Shown piece after piece: positions 21,490-22,726 of a stretch of 22,726 bases of DNA (position 1 is the first letter of the stretch; the number at the start of each line of letters is the position of its first letter). The stretch covers positions 1-22,726 of the forward strand of contig UWSJ01000024.1 of the NCBI GenBank assembly GCA_900549525.1. Direction: 5' to 3'. The position numbers and the translations under genes are program-made. This DNA comes from an uncultured Coriobacteriaceae bacterium. Lineage in GTDB: Bacteria > Actinomycetota > Coriobacteriia > Coriobacteriales > Atopobiaceae. The notes under the pieces are model-generated. The model had not been told where the DNA came from. It made no database searches and saw only the letters and a list, made by a program, of their open reading frames with translations.

Positions 21490-22726
21490 ATGAACCGCGA
21501 CTTTTTCACTCCCGCCCCCGAGCTCTCGGTGGGCAGCGTGCACCACGGCTTCACCGTCGAGCGCGCCGAAGCCCTCCCCGAGATAAGCGGCTGCGCCTAC
21601 GTCATGCGCCATGACGCCACGCAGGCCCGTCTCCTGTGGCTCGCCTGCACCGACGACAACAAGGCCTTTGCCATCGCCTTCAAGACGCCGCCCGCCAACG
21701 ACACCGGCGTCTTCCACATCCTCGAGCACTCGGTGCTCTGCGGCTCAGACCGCTTCCCGGTGAAGGAGCCCTTCGTCCACCTGCTCAAGAGCTCGATGCA
21801 GACGTTCCTGAACGCCCTCACGTTCTCGGACAAGACCATGTACCCGGTGGCGTCCACCAACGACCGTGACCTCGAGAACCTTATGGAGGTCTACCTCGAC
21901 GCCGTGCTGCACCCGGCCATCTACCGCCGCCCGCGCATCTTCGAGCAGGAGGGCTGGCACTTCGAGCTCAACGACGAAGGCAAGCTCGTCTACAACGGCG
22001 TGGTCTACAACGAGATGAAGGGTGCCTTCTCAAGCCCCGAGGAGCTGCTCATCAACGGCATGTCACACCAGCTCTTCTCGGGCAGCCCCTACGGCTGGGT
22101 CTCGGGTGGCGACCCCGACCATATCCCGGGGCTCACCTATGACGAGTTCCTCGACACGCACGCCCGCCACTATCAGCTCGCCAACTCCTACACCACGCTC
22201 TACGGCGACCTCGACATCGAGGAGAAGCTCGCCTTCCTCGACGAGCGGTTCTCCGGTGCCGAGGACCGCGGGGCCGGAGCACCCAATCCCCTGGCGCCGC
22301 ACGAGCCGGTGAGCCCGGGACTGCTCCAGGTGCCCATGGACACCACGCCCGACAACGCCTGCGTGGGCGTGGCTTACGTGTTTGCCACCTCGTCTGAGCG
22401 CGAGCGCGTGCTCGCGGCCGACATCCTCGTGGACGCGCTCGTAGGCTCCAACGAGGCCCCGCTCAAGCGCGTGGTGCTCGAGAGCGGTCTCGGTCGGGAC
22501 GTGTCGGGCTTCGTCTATGACGGCCTCCTGCAGCCGATGGTGATCTTCGAGCTCAAGGGCGCCAAGCCGGGCGTTGCCGACGAGTTCCGCGAGCTAGTGG
22601 AGAGCACCTGCGCCTCGCTCGTGACCGAGGGCCTCGGCAAGGACAACCTCGAGGCGTCTCTCGCCCAGGCGGAGTTCAACCTGCGCGAGGGCGACTGGGG
22701 CTACCCTGACGGCGTGGGCCTCGCCA
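21490..22726 (+). CDS. M16C-family zinc metallopeptidase (PreP/Cym1-like), 3' end outside window
   Basis: The first 412 codons of an inverzincin of the presequence-protease type, which digests short peptides within a closed chamber formed by four homologous domains; full proteins are about 970 residues. The inverted zinc motif HILEH is at residues 76-80 (zinc ligands H76 and H80, catalytic E79), and the third ligand is E175 in VVYNEMKGAFSSPE. Other family landmarks are SVLCGSDRFPVKEPFVHLLKSS, FLNALTFSDKTMYPVAS and YHxANSYTTLYGDLD-like sequence (HYQLANSYTTLYGDLD). AAAGG precedes the ATG by about 8 bases. The frame is intact to the window edge. It diverges from the EamA remnant. Confidence 0.95.
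   Translation, partial: MNRDFFTPAPELSVGSVHHGFTVERAEALPEISGCAYVMRHDATQARLLWLACTDDNKAFAIAFKTPPANDTGVFHILEHSVLCGSDRFPVKEPFVHLLKSSMQTFLNALTFSDKTMYPVASTNDRDLENLMEVYLDAVLHPAIYRRPRIFEQEGWHFELNDEGKLVYNGVVYNEMKGAFSSPEELLINGMSHQLFSGSPYGWVSGGDPDHIPGLTYDEFLDTHARHYQLANSYTTLYGDLDIEEKLAFLDERFSGAEDRGAGAPNPLAPHEPVSPGLLQVPMDTTPDNACVGVAYVFATSSERERVLAADILVDALVGSNEAPLKRVVLESGLGRDVSGFVYDGLLQPMVIFELKGAKPGVADEFRELVESTCASLVTEGLGKDNLEASLAQAEFNLREGDWGYPDGVGLA

Overview
This is a high-GC window of chromosomal character. Codons end mostly in G or C, Shine-Dalgarno sites are of the AGGAGG type, and the gene content points to an anaerobic actinobacterium of the class Coriobacteriia (Olsenella/Collinsella/Atopobium-like). 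That assignment is inferred from protein style and gene content; there is no rRNA or other taxonomic marker here. I saw no tRNA, rRNA, CRISPR array or complete insertion sequence.

Layout. 1-1900: the 5' end of an unidentified minus-strand gene with a LacI-type operator in its promoter, a LacI-family repressor, and a diverging small protein that looks like the substrate-domain half of a 2-hydroxyacid dehydrogenase. 2118-5918 (minus): an MscS-type channel behind a UvrD/PcrA helicase. 6082-7427 (minus): a small two-helix membrane protein and two tandemly duplicated MarR regulators; the first MarR has lost its expected stop. 7614-10359 (minus): a complete mannose-family PTS operon, IIA-IIB-IIC-IID, with a terminator-like hairpin between IIB and IIC and a strong terminator at the end. 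10691-11527 (minus): a Cof-type HAD phosphatase. 11770-15014 (plus): metE and metF, overlapping by one base, the last steps of methionine synthesis. 15097-16110 (plus): a divergent D-2-hydroxyacid dehydrogenase. 16216-17767: an AT-richer island with a long inverted repeat, a small unknown gene and a C5-cytosine DNA methyltransferase, both genes carrying single-base frameshifts. 17868-18806 (minus): uppP. 18949-19034: REP-like repeats. 19186-19632 (plus): a UspA protein. 19941-20999 (plus): a secreted coiled-coil plus double-psi-beta-barrel cell-wall protein. 21019-21390 (minus): a remnant of an EamA transporter. 21490 to the window end (plus): an M16C (PreP-like) zinc peptidase, cut by the window edge.

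The genes are mainly housekeeping (repair, methionine, cell wall, sugar uptake) with a few small accessory pieces. The most unusual features are the decaying methyltransferase island, the MarR pair with a one-base disruption, the intra-operon attenuator in the PTS operon, the His/Cys-rich tail of MetE and the internally deleted EamA gene. I found no clear new defence or mobile system. Three of the disruptions are single-base length changes in short G/C runs, so sequencing error must be excluded before they are treated as biology.
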